From positions 124,001-188,000 of the forward strand of contig JAQUVW010000005.1 in the NCBI GenBank assembly GCA_028693235.1: 64,000 bases of DNA. The letters are read 5' to 3'. Below, one piece after another: positions 27,101-35,090 of this stretch. The notes below the pieces were generated by a model that ran no database searches, had not been told where the DNA came from, and saw only the letters and a program-made list of their open reading frames with translations. This stretch comes from Candidatus Gastranaerophilales bacterium. GTDB taxonomy: Bacteria > Cyanobacteriota > Vampirovibrionia > Gastranaerophilales > Gastranaerophilaceae. A program made the translations under genes and the position numbers. Numbering within the stretch: position 1 is the first letter of the stretch; each line of letters starts with the position of its first letter.

Positions 27101-28327
27101 GGCAAAATATTAATTCTAAAAGATACCTTCTTCCACTCAGGTTCTGTAGCAAATGCCAAAGATATTCAAGCTGACCATTCTTATGTCAAAGGCTCAACTA
27201 TTAATTCCACAAACTTTGTATCTCAAAATGATAATTATATAAAAGAAAATTCAATAGTAAATGCCAAAGAAAATTTAGAAATCAAGAATAACTCTCACAT
27301 TGAAAATTCAACTTTAAACTCTGATAACAAAGTTGTAATAAAAAAATCTTCTATAAAAGGCAAAAATCAAATTAACGCCGGCACGGTTGACATCAATAAT
27401 CTTGATAGTTGGTCTTTAGATACAGATATCGCAATTAAATCAACAAATGATACGATTATAGACAAAATTGCAACAGGGAATGTAAACATAGAATCAACAG
27501 ACGGAAATATATTAATTAAAAATTCAACCGTAAGAAAAAATCTAAAAACTAAATCTAACGGAATTGCAATTGATGATTCTTCTATAAACGGCAGTGCAAT
27601 CATAGACGCAGTTGGTGCGGTAGTTATCAATTCTTCTGTTCTATCCGATACAAATATTGCAACAACAGGTGATATTACAATAAAAGGCGTTAAAACAAAC
27701 GGTGATTTAACAATTACAAAAGCTGATAATGTATTTATTTCAAATTCAGATAAACCTGCGAAAACAACAGATATAACAATTGCTGACCTAGCAACCGGTA
27801 AAACTCCTATCAATGATTACAATGATAAGAAGTTTACAACTTCCTCTTTTGAAACAATAGGTCTTCCTTTTGGAAATCAATACGGCGACGGAGCTCAAAT
27901 TACACTGATTGGTGGGAATTTGAATATTTCAAATGCCAATTCTGTAAATGTTGTAAATACTACGGTTATTGGTGATTATATGGTTAAAAATATAACTGCT
28001 GACGCAAATTTGATTACCTCATACATCGGAGGCTCTTATGCTCCAGTCAGAGAAACCATCTCAGGCGACGCAAATGCATATCTTTCTTACATAGGCTCTT
28101 ATTCTCCCTATTATGTGATACCTGAAGTTTTATCTTATTCACTTGATGATGTGAATAGATTAAAATTCGGTAGTGATATTGATACTATTTTTAGACGTCA
28201 ATTCTCTCCAAGAGGTTTTGCGGCTGCTGATGATGAAATAAAATCAAGAATTTATCAAACAGTTTCTACTGCAAAACAAGGTGCTTCCAATTCAATCAAA
28301 TTGACTAAGCCATTTATTGCAAATTAA
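24119..28327 (+). CDS. TpsA-type large exoprotein, filamentous-haemagglutinin-like
   Basis: The 1402-residue protein has an extended signal peptide (residues 1-29, ending ALAA). The TPS secretion domain that follows carries the diagnostic ISNPSGMLFMNGAIVNANSL motif (NPSG in place of NPNG). The rest is a long Asn/Lys/Thr/Ser-rich right-handed beta-helix with irregular repeats of 18-25 residues, typically an N-x-x-[IL] strand followed by a short Asp/Asn turn. The C-terminal 100 residues leave the repeat pattern (GGSYAPVRETIS, YIGSYSPYYVIPEVLSY) and end without a toxin domain I can recognise. It is probably an adhesin or surface filament. It is divergent from its TpsB, and a strong terminator follows. 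Confidence 0.92.
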   Translation: MRKLLFSLRKVIASMLLLSFANFSLPALAATEIFQGGKDNFGAQVNDFGGANLNKNNNNNAQIGITGSGNTIIWDWLNVGAGKTLDFNFLNNGQVALNKVIGGSMSKFAGTLSTSGADGHLVISNPSGMLFMNGAIVNANSLTLTTHDATLDADKLTLDGTSSVNSQGIKIGGLGESTNAVVMRIANDLNIISNGIKIENADILAGNNVNLITADGVNFYAKSNKIPNITKSTNINALAFNAFNNNNKNITSSILVKDSAIAVKNNNTGKIYLVAKGNNSNIAVIDSAIDSKVAMEVTGDATFEVIGNLDLSGIDKGKHTSKVGGNLIAKTIDKTLNLKNNTTTWTTTTDFNNVQTATSYSGKGLINIANVVVQGDVTVDGAGVRLYNLAANNGKVTVNSTKDTVATASRSTVEKDYSITTQDSLVSSNTTNTASSSTTSNDFLHKSDAITKNMVNAGDILIDNTDSALSNVDAANKGEKFNSLKATADNNITITKLAVNNKSDLSAKNNININYLTSSGEVKTNSIRKTSIKNSDAVSILASAAELNVENVDVASKLQSKTSGNTTIKNLNKNKNSQNSSLKAEASNGNILVENITVAHDVDLDANNITWGGASSIIGGTVDLFAHQTIDISNLNIAGDLKMSAFSGADKYGKGVDVSNLVAKNITLNSKSAVVNFSNVTADSLTASAGWQFTLKNFDIKSAVITMTASKSYSGFDSRRNVTISELKNNNDMSLKVYDAHNITLSNVNIKDGKLNATGDITTGGYLVNTTGIADGSIFANHKTITNSTLTAGEIHANAAIVDKSYLTATKRNIYIGKGGQKSAVVSNSSLNAKNDISASGSSFENSNLVAGNDSKLQDTNLNKVSSKTAKIAFIGGADISNGSSVSAKSIAGFDGNRVDKVTNGIKLSNSSLETTENGINLTNAQFSGANIITSAGDIILDAAKASNLKSLDLTAKSDVELKNKTVLNNVKAAASNIILSDSNVGASELNAKDGKILILKDTFFHSGSVANAKDIQADHSYVKGSTINSTNFVSQNDNYIKENSIVNAKENLEIKNNSHIENSTLNSDNKVVIKKSSIKGKNQINAGTVDINNLDSWSLDTDIAIKSTNDTIIDKIATGNVNIESTDGNILIKNSTVRKNLKTKSNGIAIDDSSINGSAIIDAVGAVVINSSVLSDTNIATTGDITIKGVKTNGDLTITKADNVFISNSDKPAKTTDITIADLATGKTPINDYNDKKFTTSSFETIGLPFGNQYGDGAQITLIGGNLNISNANSVNVVNTTVIGDYMVKNITADANLITSYIGGSYAPVRETISGDANAYLSYIGSYSPYYVIPEVLSYSLDDVNRLKFGSDIDTIFRRQFSPRGFAAADDEIKSRIYQTVSTAKQGASNSIKLTKPFIAN

Positions 28328-28349
28328 TTATTAAAAAAATACAATACGT

Positions 28350-28376
28350 GGGCGGAATAATTATTCCGCCCTTTTT
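28350..28376 (+). terminator. intrinsic terminator of the TpsA gene
   Basis: The perfect stem GGGCGGAATAA / TTATTCCGCCC is followed directly by TTTTT. Confidence 0.92.
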
Positions 28377-28410
28377 GTTGATGTTTTCGCTTCGTCACTT
28401 CATTCACTTC

Positions 28411-28438
28411 TTGAAAAATCGAACGTTCGTTCTATAAT
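28411..28438 (+). promoter_or_regulatory. efflux operon promoter with embedded palindromic operator
   Basis: A -35 TTGAAA (28411-28416) and a perfect -10 TATAAT (28433-28438) are separated by 16 bp. Inside the spacer lies the perfect palindrome CGAACGTTCG (28420-28429). This fits autorepression by the TetR protein encoded immediately downstream. Confidence 0.8.
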
Positions 28439-28444
28439 AAAGGT

Positions 28445-29062
28445 ATGGAAAATAATATTAATAAAAAAGAAAAAATTATAAATGCTGCAATTAAACTCTT
28501 TGCCAAAAACGGCTATGCCGGTACCTCAATAAGAGATATCGCTAAACTTGCGAATTCAAGTATAAGTATGGTTTCCTATCATTTTGGAGGGAAAGAAGGG
28601 CTTTACCGCTCTATTTTGAAAGACCTTTTTGATAAACAACAAAATGTTATAAATTCTTTTTATGATAAAAGTGAATTTTTAAAGTTTTCAAAAAAAGAAA
28701 AAGCAGATTTTTTGTTAAAAATCACTGAAAAAATGGTGGATTTCTTTTACAATGTAATGAATGATGAACTCTTTGCTTTTCTGTTGCGGGAGCAAAGGCA
28801 CATTGTTTCTGAATATACGCCTCCTGTAGTTGTCCTTTTAAGAGAAATTATAGCCCAAATTATAGATAAACCTATGTTGTCAAGGGAAGTGGTTTATGCT
28901 TCTATTTCGATAGCATCTCAAATTTCCGCTTCGAGATTTATGTCGGTCTTTGTTGCTCCATACGCTCAAGATGGATTTGAGGTTGAGGATATAAACATGA
29001 TTAAGCAAAATGTTAAAAATAGTGTGCTTGCAGTTGTAAAATCAGCAGGTATAAATCTATGA
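28445..29062 (+). CDS. TetR-family repressor (CecR-like), first gene of the efflux operon
   Basis: The 205-residue protein has an N-terminal TetR DNA-binding domain: KEKIINAAIKLFAKNGYAGT, then SIRDIAKLANSSISMVSYHF and GGKEGLYRSIL. The C-terminal ligand domain is helical. The gene order that follows matches E. coli cecR-ybhGFSR plus an outer-membrane factor. The ATG lies only six bases after the -10 box, so the transcript may be leaderless, since AAAGG is too close to the ATG to act as a normal ribosome site. The stop overlaps the next start (ATGA). Confidence 0.9.
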   Translation: MENNINKKEKIINAAIKLFAKNGYAGTSIRDIAKLANSSISMVSYHFGGKEGLYRSILKDLFDKQQNVINSFYDKSEFLKFSKKEKADFLLKITEKMVDFFYNVMNDELFAFLLREQRHIVSEYTPPVVVLLREIIAQIIDKPMLSREVVYASISIASQISASRFMSVFVAPYAQDGFEVEDINMIKQNVKNSVLAVVKSAGINL

Positions 29063-30366
29063 TTAAAAAAATATTATTGATAGCAATCTTTTTCTTTGGA
29101 CAAATTGTACTTGCGGCTCCTGATGTAAATATCGGCTTTTTTGATAGATTCGGAGATACATATTTGTCAGGTTATATCAATCAAGCTGTAGAAAATAATA
29201 ATGACTTGAAAATTGCAGCAGCAAGAGTCGAGCAGTCAAGGCAACAGGTTAAAATCTCATTTGCAAGTGAGCTTCCGTCTTTGAGCTTTGGGGCGGATTA
29301 TTTAGGGGTTCATATCCCGAAATTTGATAATTTTACGTTAAACAACAACGCCTTTGTTATGCCTTTTATTGTCAGTTATGAACCTGATTTTTTGCTTAAA
29401 AATCGAGATAAAACAAGAAGTGCCGATAAAAGATATGAGGCTGATTTGGAACTTGAAAAATCTGTTTATATCTCTTTGCTTTCTGATGTTGCAAATAGTT
29501 ATATAAATATTCTTGAGTATGATTATCTGATAAAAAATCAAAAAATGGTTTTAGCTCTAGCAGAAGAGAATTTATGGCGAACTCAAAAAACTTTTATGAG
29601 AGGCGTTGTAGATGCAAATGTATTAAATCAAGAAAAACAAAATGTTGAAAAAGAAAAAAACACTCTAAATCAACTGCAAAAACAACAAAATATTATCCTT
29701 AATAATTTTTGTGTGTTAGTCGGTGTTTCGCCTAATTGTTCTCTCGATTTGAAAAGAGGAAAATTGGCTCAGTTTGAGTATGAAAATCCTGTTCCTTCTC
29801 AAATTTCAAGTGATGTTATCTTTTCACGTCCTGATGTGATTGCTGCTGAAAAGGAACTGGAAAAAGCTAAAATTGACGTTCGGGTAGCGAGAAAAGAATT
29901 TTTGCCTTCTTTTAATATAACTGGTCTTTGGGTTTTTAATACAATTGCTCAAGGGAATTTCTTTTCTTGGCAAAATTCCTTAGCTGCTTTGTTTGCAGGT
30001 GCTACTATGGATATATTTAAAGGCGGAAAAAAGGTTGCTTTTTTGAGATTACAAAAAGCAAAATATGAAGAACTTTTTGAAAAATACCGATTGACAGATT
30101 TGAATGCCACAAAAGAAGTTAATACAGCTCTTTGCGTTATTAAATTTGATACAAAGATTGATGAAAATACTAAAAATCAATTAAATTTAGCAAAAATGAA
30201 TTTTAAAAATATTCAAAAAAAATATGAGCGAGGTGTTATTTCATACCCTCAATTATTAAAAGAAAATATCAAGATGTTAAATATCGAGCAAAATCAAGTA
30301 CAGACAAAAGCTACTCGTTTAGCTAACTATATAACCTTATATAAAGCCGTCGGAGGAAAATTATGA
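29059..30366 (+). CDS. outer-membrane efflux factor, TolC/NodT type
   Basis: The 435-residue protein has a signal peptide (residues 1-20, ending LAA) and no lipobox Cys. It shows two TolC repeats: AVENNNDLKIAAARVEQSRQ and SYINILEYDYLIKN, then SRPDVIAAEKELEKAKIDVR and GVISYPQLLKENIKML. SRPDV is typical of the NodT subgroup. It should form the trimeric exit duct for the ABC exporter encoded downstream. It overlaps its neighbours by 4 bases on both sides, indicating one tightly coupled transcript. Confidence 0.92.
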   Translation: MIKKILLIAIFFFGQIVLAAPDVNIGFFDRFGDTYLSGYINQAVENNNDLKIAAARVEQSRQQVKISFASELPSLSFGADYLGVHIPKFDNFTLNNNAFVMPFIVSYEPDFLLKNRDKTRSADKRYEADLELEKSVYISLLSDVANSYINILEYDYLIKNQKMVLALAEENLWRTQKTFMRGVVDANVLNQEKQNVEKEKNTLNQLQKQQNIILNNFCVLVGVSPNCSLDLKRGKLAQFEYENPVPSQISSDVIFSRPDVIAAEKELEKAKIDVRVARKEFLPSFNITGLWVFNTIAQGNFFSWQNSLAALFAGATMDIFKGGKKVAFLRLQKAKYEELFEKYRLTDLNATKEVNTALCVIKFDTKIDENTKNQLNLAKMNFKNIQKKYERGVISYPQLLKENIKMLNIEQNQVQTKATRLANYITLYKAVGGKL

Positions 30367-31202
30367 AGAAAAAAATAGCGTTTATAATATTATTGATTTT
30401 TGTAATTTGCGGGATTTATTATTACTATAACCGTCCAACAAATTTAAATGAATTAACTCTGTTCGGGAATGTAGAAATAAGGCAGGTCGATTTGAGTTTT
30501 CAAGTCGGTGGCAAAATATCTCAAATGTATGTTGAAGAAGGCGACTCCATCAAAAAAGGTGATTTGATAGCCTCCTTAGATGACAAAGATTATGCTGCTA
30601 ATTTTAAAAAGGCTGTAGCAGAAGTTGAAAAGGCAGCTGCTGCAAGTAAAAATGCACAAGATATTTATGATAGAAAAAATCCCCTCTGTGATGACAACAC
30701 AATTTCGCAAGAAGAATGTGACGCTATAACCAATAATAAAGCAGAATCAGAAGCTTCTTATTCTGCTGCCATAGCCAATAAAATTTATGTCAAAAATCAA
30801 TGGGATTATACGAAAATTTTTGCACCTGAAAACGGAATTATAACAGTCAGAGTTCAAGAGCCGGGGGCTACTGTTCAAAAAGGACAACCAGTTTGCACTT
30901 TATCAAAAAGCAAGCCGATTTGGATTAGAGCTTATGTGTCTGAAAAAGATTTAGGAAATATTAAATACGATATGAAAGCAAAGGTTTTGACAGATGCTAT
31001 TGACCCTAAAACAGGCAAAAAACGTGAATATGTAGGTCGAATAGGTTACATTTCTCCTGTTGCTGAATTTACCCCAAAAACAGTTCAGACAGAAGATTTA
31101 AGAACGGATTTGGTCTATAGAATAAGAGTTTATGTCGATGACTTTGATGCGTTTTTGCGTCAAGGAATGCCTACAACTATAAAAATAGATTTGAAGGAGT
31201 AA
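30363..31202 (+). CDS. HlyD-family periplasmic adaptor (YbhG-like)
   Basis: The 279-residue protein has one N-terminal membrane anchor (IAFIILLIFVICGIYYYY). The lipoyl halves are FQVGGKISQMYVEEGDSI and GIITVRVQEPGATVQKG, and a short helical hairpin lies between them. A beta-barrel domain follows (PIWIRAYVSEKDLGNIKY). Adaptors of this class bridge an inner-membrane ABC pump to a TolC channel. Its place between the outer-membrane factor and the ATPase fits that role. Confidence 0.92.
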   Translation: MKKKIAFIILLIFVICGIYYYYNRPTNLNELTLFGNVEIRQVDLSFQVGGKISQMYVEEGDSIKKGDLIASLDDKDYAANFKKAVAEVEKAAAASKNAQDIYDRKNPLCDDNTISQEECDAITNNKAESEASYSAAIANKIYVKNQWDYTKIFAPENGIITVRVQEPGATVQKGQPVCTLSKSKPIWIRAYVSEKDLGNIKYDMKAKVLTDAIDPKTGKKREYVGRIGYISPVAEFTPKTVQTEDLRTDLVYRIRVYVDDFDAFLRQGMPTTIKIDLKE

Positions 31203-31205
31203 AAT

Positions 31206-32693
31206 TTGTCTTTAGCAGTTGAGGTCAAAAATTTATCAAAATCTTTTGGTCAGGTCAAAGCTATCGATGATTTGTCTTTAAATGTCAAAAAAGGGCAAAT
31301 AACAGGTCTGATTGGAGCTGACGGTTCTGGAAAGACAACATTATTGCGGTTGATAATCGGTTTTTTGCTTCCAGACAATGGCTCTATTGTGTCATTGGGG
31401 CTTTCTCCTGAAAAACAAAAAGCTTTGTTGAATAAAAAAATAGGTTATATGCCACAAAAATTCGGGCTATATGAGGATTTGACGGTAATAGAAAATCTTA
31501 AATTATATGCTGATTTGAAAAATATTCCTTATGATTTTGAAAAACTTTTAAAATTTACTGATTTAGAACGTTTTCAAGACAGGCTTGCCGGTAAACTCTC
31601 AGGTGGTATGAAGCAGAAATTGGGGCTTGCGTGTGCTTTGCTGGGTGAACCTGAGTTCTTGGTTTTAGATGAGCCATCTGTCGGCGTTGACCCGATTTCA
31701 AGACGTGAACTTATGCAACTTGTCAGAGATTCGATAACTCCTGAAACAACAGTGCTTTGGTCAACTGCTTATTTAGATGAGGCTCAAAGTTTTGACGAGG
31801 CGGTTATTTTGGATAAAGGCAAGGTTATTTATGATGGGAAACCTGCTGATTTAGCAACAGAGCCAAAAGAGTTTGAGGCTAAAGTTATTGAGCTTATGGG
31901 CGGGTATGATGAGTCAGAATCTTTGATAGCAAAACATTTTGAATGTAATGACTGTTCTGTCGAGTGTCCTGTTCAGGCTCTTGATTTATGCAAAAAATAC
32001 GGTGATTTTTATGCTGTTAAAAATAACACTTTTCATATAAAAAAAGGTGAGATATTTGGACTTTTAGGTCCAAATGGTGCAGGGAAATCTACTTCTTTTA
32101 AAATGATGTGTGGTTTGACTAAACCGACTGCGGGAACTGCCAAAATCAATAATATTGATATATTGGAAAATCCTTCAAAGGCTCGTTCAAAACTTGGTTA
32201 TATGGCCCAAAAGTTTTCTTTGTACGGAGATATGACGTTGAGAGAAAATCTACTCTTTTTTGCAGGAATATATGGAATTGGTCTGCTAAATCGGGCAGAA
32301 AGAGTAAATGAAATTATTAAAATTTTTGGCTTTCAAAATATGCAAAATCAGCAGGCAAAGGATTTGCCTTTGGGGCTTAAACAGCGTCTTTCACTGGCGT
32401 GTGCACTTATTCATGAGCCACCTATTCTTTTTTTAGATGAACCCACATCAGGAGTTGATGTAGTTGCAAGAAAAGAGTTTTGGAAGCATATAAAAGGTTT
32501 GGCGGCTAAAGGCGTTACGATACTTGTCACGACTCACTTTATGGACGAGGCTGAATATTGCGACAGGATTAGTCTTTTTTATAGAGGGGAAACGATTGCT
32601 ATAGGAACACCGGCAGAGCTTAAAAGAAAGGCTAACGCTAATACTATGCAAGATGCTTTTATCAATTTGATTGAGGAGCATGATGCTTTATGA
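31206..32693 (+). CDS. ABC exporter ATPase with two nucleotide-binding domains (YbhF-like)
   Basis: The 495-residue protein carries two ATPase domains in tandem. The first has Walker A GADGSGKTT, signature LSGGMKQK and Walker B FLVLDEPSVGVDP. The second has GPNGAGKST, a degenerate signature LPLGLKQR, and ILFLDEPTSGVD. A CxxC..C stretch (CNDCSVECP) links them. Translation starts at TTG 31206, behind AAGGAGT. With the two permeases downstream it should energise a tripartite efflux pump. The end overlaps the first permease by 4 bases. Confidence 0.94.
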   Translation: MSLAVEVKNLSKSFGQVKAIDDLSLNVKKGQITGLIGADGSGKTTLLRLIIGFLLPDNGSIVSLGLSPEKQKALLNKKIGYMPQKFGLYEDLTVIENLKLYADLKNIPYDFEKLLKFTDLERFQDRLAGKLSGGMKQKLGLACALLGEPEFLVLDEPSVGVDPISRRELMQLVRDSITPETTVLWSTAYLDEAQSFDEAVILDKGKVIYDGKPADLATEPKEFEAKVIELMGGYDESESLIAKHFECNDCSVECPVQALDLCKKYGDFYAVKNNTFHIKKGEIFGLLGPNGAGKSTSFKMMCGLTKPTAGTAKINNIDILENPSKARSKLGYMAQKFSLYGDMTLRENLLFFAGIYGIGLLNRAERVNEIIKIFGFQNMQNQQAKDLPLGLKQRLSLACALIHEPPILFLDEPTSGVDVVARKEFWKHIKGLAAKGVTILVTTHFMDEAEYCDRISLFYRGETIAIGTPAELKRKANANTMQDAFINLIEEHDAL

Positions 32694-33805
32694 AAATTTT
32701 GTTTGCCTTAATTAAAAAAGAGTTTTTGCAAATTATAAGAGATCCCAGCAGTATTGTTATATCGTTCGTGCTTCCTTTTATTTTGCTTATTATTTACATG
32801 TACGGCATAAACCTTGATACAACAAAAGTAAGCATCGGAATTAAAAATGATGATATGAACCCCGAGATTTCTACGTTGATAAAGTCTTTTAGTCGGAGCA
32901 AGTTTGTTAAATCTGATGTATATTACAATCCTGCTGAAATGTATGATGATATTGTTCGCTCAAAGTTAAACGGTGCTGTTTTGATACCTAATGATTTTTC
33001 TTCCAAACTTGCAAAGGGACAAGCGGCAGATTTTATGGTGATTACAGATGGAAGCACTGTAAATACAGCCAATTATGTCCAATCTTATCCATTGCAAATT
33101 GTAAATGATTGGTTGGCACAAAGCGAGTATGCCAGATTTGTCAAGCCACCTGCGGTTAGCTCTAATATAAGATTTTGGTATAACCAAGATATCAACAGCC
33201 ATTATTTTATTTTGCCGGGTTCGCTTGCTATTACGATGACATTGATAGGACTTCTTTTGACCGCTCTTGTCGTTGCGAGAGAATGGGAAAGAGGTACAAT
33301 GGAGGCTCTTTTAAGCACTCAAGTCAGAAAAATTGATATTGTGTTGGGTAAATATATTCCTTATTTTACTTTAGGAATGCTTTCTATGATTTTTAATACG
33401 TTTGTTTGTATTTACGTTTTTCACATTCCGTTTAGAGGTAGTTTATTTGTCCTATTTGCAGTAAGCGGGCTGTTTCTCTTTACTTCACTCGGTATAGGAC
33501 TTTTGATTTCTACTTCTTTAAAAAATCAATTTGTAGCAAGCCAAGTCGCAATAGCTATAGGCTTTTTACCGGCTTTGTTAATGTCAGGGTTGATGTTTCC
33601 GATAAATTCAATGCCTATCGCTTTTCAATATTTTACGATGATTTTACCACCTCGGTATTTTGTAACTTTTATTGAAAGCGAGTTTATGGCTGGTACCGTT
33701 TGGAGTATTGTAATAGCTAATTCCTTATTTCTATTGGTATTAGGCTCGATTTTATTTGCTGCTGTTTATGAAAAAACAGGAATGAGGCTTGAAGAAGATG
33801 CTTAG
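32690..33805 (+). CDS. ABC-2 type permease (YbhS-like)
   Basis: The 371-residue inner-membrane protein has the ABC-2 layout. One N-terminal helix (SIVISFVLPFILLIIYMYGI) is followed by a large periplasmic domain with the motif ITDGSTVNTANY. Five C-terminal helices follow, including the conserved VAREWERGTMEALLSTQV coupling segment. It is a half of the pump pair with the next gene. Confidence 0.93.
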   Translation: MKILFALIKKEFLQIIRDPSSIVISFVLPFILLIIYMYGINLDTTKVSIGIKNDDMNPEISTLIKSFSRSKFVKSDVYYNPAEMYDDIVRSKLNGAVLIPNDFSSKLAKGQAADFMVITDGSTVNTANYVQSYPLQIVNDWLAQSEYARFVKPPAVSSNIRFWYNQDINSHYFILPGSLAITMTLIGLLLTALVVAREWERGTMEALLSTQVRKIDIVLGKYIPYFTLGMLSMIFNTFVCIYVFHIPFRGSLFVLFAVSGLFLFTSLGIGLLISTSLKNQFVASQVAIAIGFLPALLMSGLMFPINSMPIAFQYFTMILPPRYFVTFIESEFMAGTVWSIVIANSLFLLVLGSILFAAVYEKTGMRLEEDA

Positions 33806-34895
33806 GCGAATTTTTGCATTAATAAAAAAAGAATTTATTGCTATTTGGAAAGACCCGAAAAGTCGAGGGGTGGTCATAATTTTGCCTGTTATGCAGCTTT
33901 TTGTTTTTGCAAATGCAATAACGATGGAAGTTAAAAATATTGATATGTCTGTCTTAGATAGAGATAATTCTGTCGAATCGAGAGAGCTGATTTCTAATTT
34001 TTCTGCTTCTCCAAGGTTTAGAAAAGTTGTCAATGTTCAAAATGAGGCGGAATTGAAGCATAATATAGAAGTTCAAAAATCACAGTTAGCACTTGAAATA
34101 CAAAATGATTTTTCAGAAGCGATAAAGTCAAAGCGTCCAACTACAGTTCAAGTTATTGCAGATGGTAGACAAACGAACTCAGCTTCTATTGCAAGCTCTT
34201 ATGCTTCTCAAATTATTGCTGACTATTCGGGGACTTTGAGTGATAAAGGTGCTTCGATAAATTACATAGTCAGAAACTGGTATAACGCTAATTTGAATTA
34301 TCAATGGTACGTTTTGCAGGTGCTTGTGACCATGCTTGCACTTGTAATAACATTGTTGCTGACGGCGTTGTCAATCGCAAGGGAAAGAGAAATGGGCACT
34401 TTCGACCAGCTTATAGTAAGCCCGTTATCTTCATTTGAAATATTGGCAGGTAAAACGATTCCCCCCTTGTGTATCGCAATGATTTTGACTTGCACAATGT
34501 CAGTAATTGCTGTTTTGGTATTTGGTGTTCCTTTTAGGGGGTCAGTTTTGTTGTTTTTGTTCTCCACAATAGTTGCCTTGCTCTCCATTGTTGGTATCGG
34601 GCTATTTATTTCTTCTATTTGCAAAACTCAACAACAAGCTATTTTGGGTGTTTTGACTTTTCAAATGCCTGCTGTCCTCTTATCCGGTTTTATTTCTCCG
34701 ATTGAAGATATGCCGCCATTTTTCCAATATTTGACCTTGCTTAATCCAATAAGATTTTTTATGAATACAACAAGAGGCATTTTCTTTAGAAATATGGGGT
34801 TTTATGATGTGTTCTTAAACTTGATTCCTTTAATATTCATAGCGGTTTTGACGTTATCCTTAGCCGGTTGGACGTTTAAACGAAAATTAGATTAA
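33798..34895 (+). CDS. ABC-2 type permease (YbhR-like)
   Basis: The 365-residue paralogue of the preceding permease has the N-terminal helix VVIILPVMQLFVFANAITM, the periplasmic ADGRQTNSASIASSY segment and the coupling sequence IAREREMGTFDQLIVSP. I start it at ATG 33798, which overlaps the upstream stop by 8 bases. A TTG three codons earlier is possible but badly spaced from any ribosome site. It is the last gene of the efflux operon. Confidence 0.93.
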   Translation: MLRRIFALIKKEFIAIWKDPKSRGVVIILPVMQLFVFANAITMEVKNIDMSVLDRDNSVESRELISNFSASPRFRKVVNVQNEAELKHNIEVQKSQLALEIQNDFSEAIKSKRPTTVQVIADGRQTNSASIASSYASQIIADYSGTLSDKGASINYIVRNWYNANLNYQWYVLQVLVTMLALVITLLLTALSIAREREMGTFDQLIVSPLSSFEILAGKTIPPLCIAMILTCTMSVIAVLVFGVPFRGSVLLFLFSTIVALLSIVGIGLFISSICKTQQQAILGVLTFQMPAVLLSGFISPIEDMPPFFQYLTLLNPIRFFMNTTRGIFFRNMGFYDVFLNLIPLIFIAVLTLSLAGWTFKRKLD

Positions 34896-34953
34896 GAATA
34901 TATTTTAAAAAATGTAAGGTTACGTAAAAAAATAGCTCCTGAAAAATTGTTGG

Positions 34954-35090
34954 TGCTATAATTTTTTACGTTGGAAGTGATGGACAGTTTTCCCTGTTAA
35001 AGTTGCTGCCTGTTTCTAAAAACAGCCGAAACGCAAAAGAAATGCTTTTGCATGTATTAATAATATCTGTTTACGCAGAGGGAGTTCTCA
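34954..35090 (+). promoter_or_regulatory. promoter and three-hairpin leader of the MFS gene
   Basis: An extended -10 (TGC then TATAAT, 34954-34962) is followed by a leader of about 120 bases with three successive hairpins. They are ACAG / CTGT (near 34983-34997), CTGTTT / AAACAG (35010-35025) and GCAAAAG / CTTTTGC (35033-35051). A good GGGAG ribosome site precedes the ATG. Such a leader could be a metabolite- or protein-responsive element. It does not match a riboswitch consensus I know. Confidence 0.5.

Noticed and set aside
26461-27159. Long frame antisense to tpsA (also 25996-26325 and 27367-27813)
   Set aside because: They are mirror frames of the Asn/Lys-rich beta-helix repeats, without ribosome sites or recognisable domains.
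34963-35090. Cobalamin, fluoride or guanidine riboswitch
   Set aside because: The diagnostic conserved boxes of these classes are not present, so I left it as an unassigned leader.
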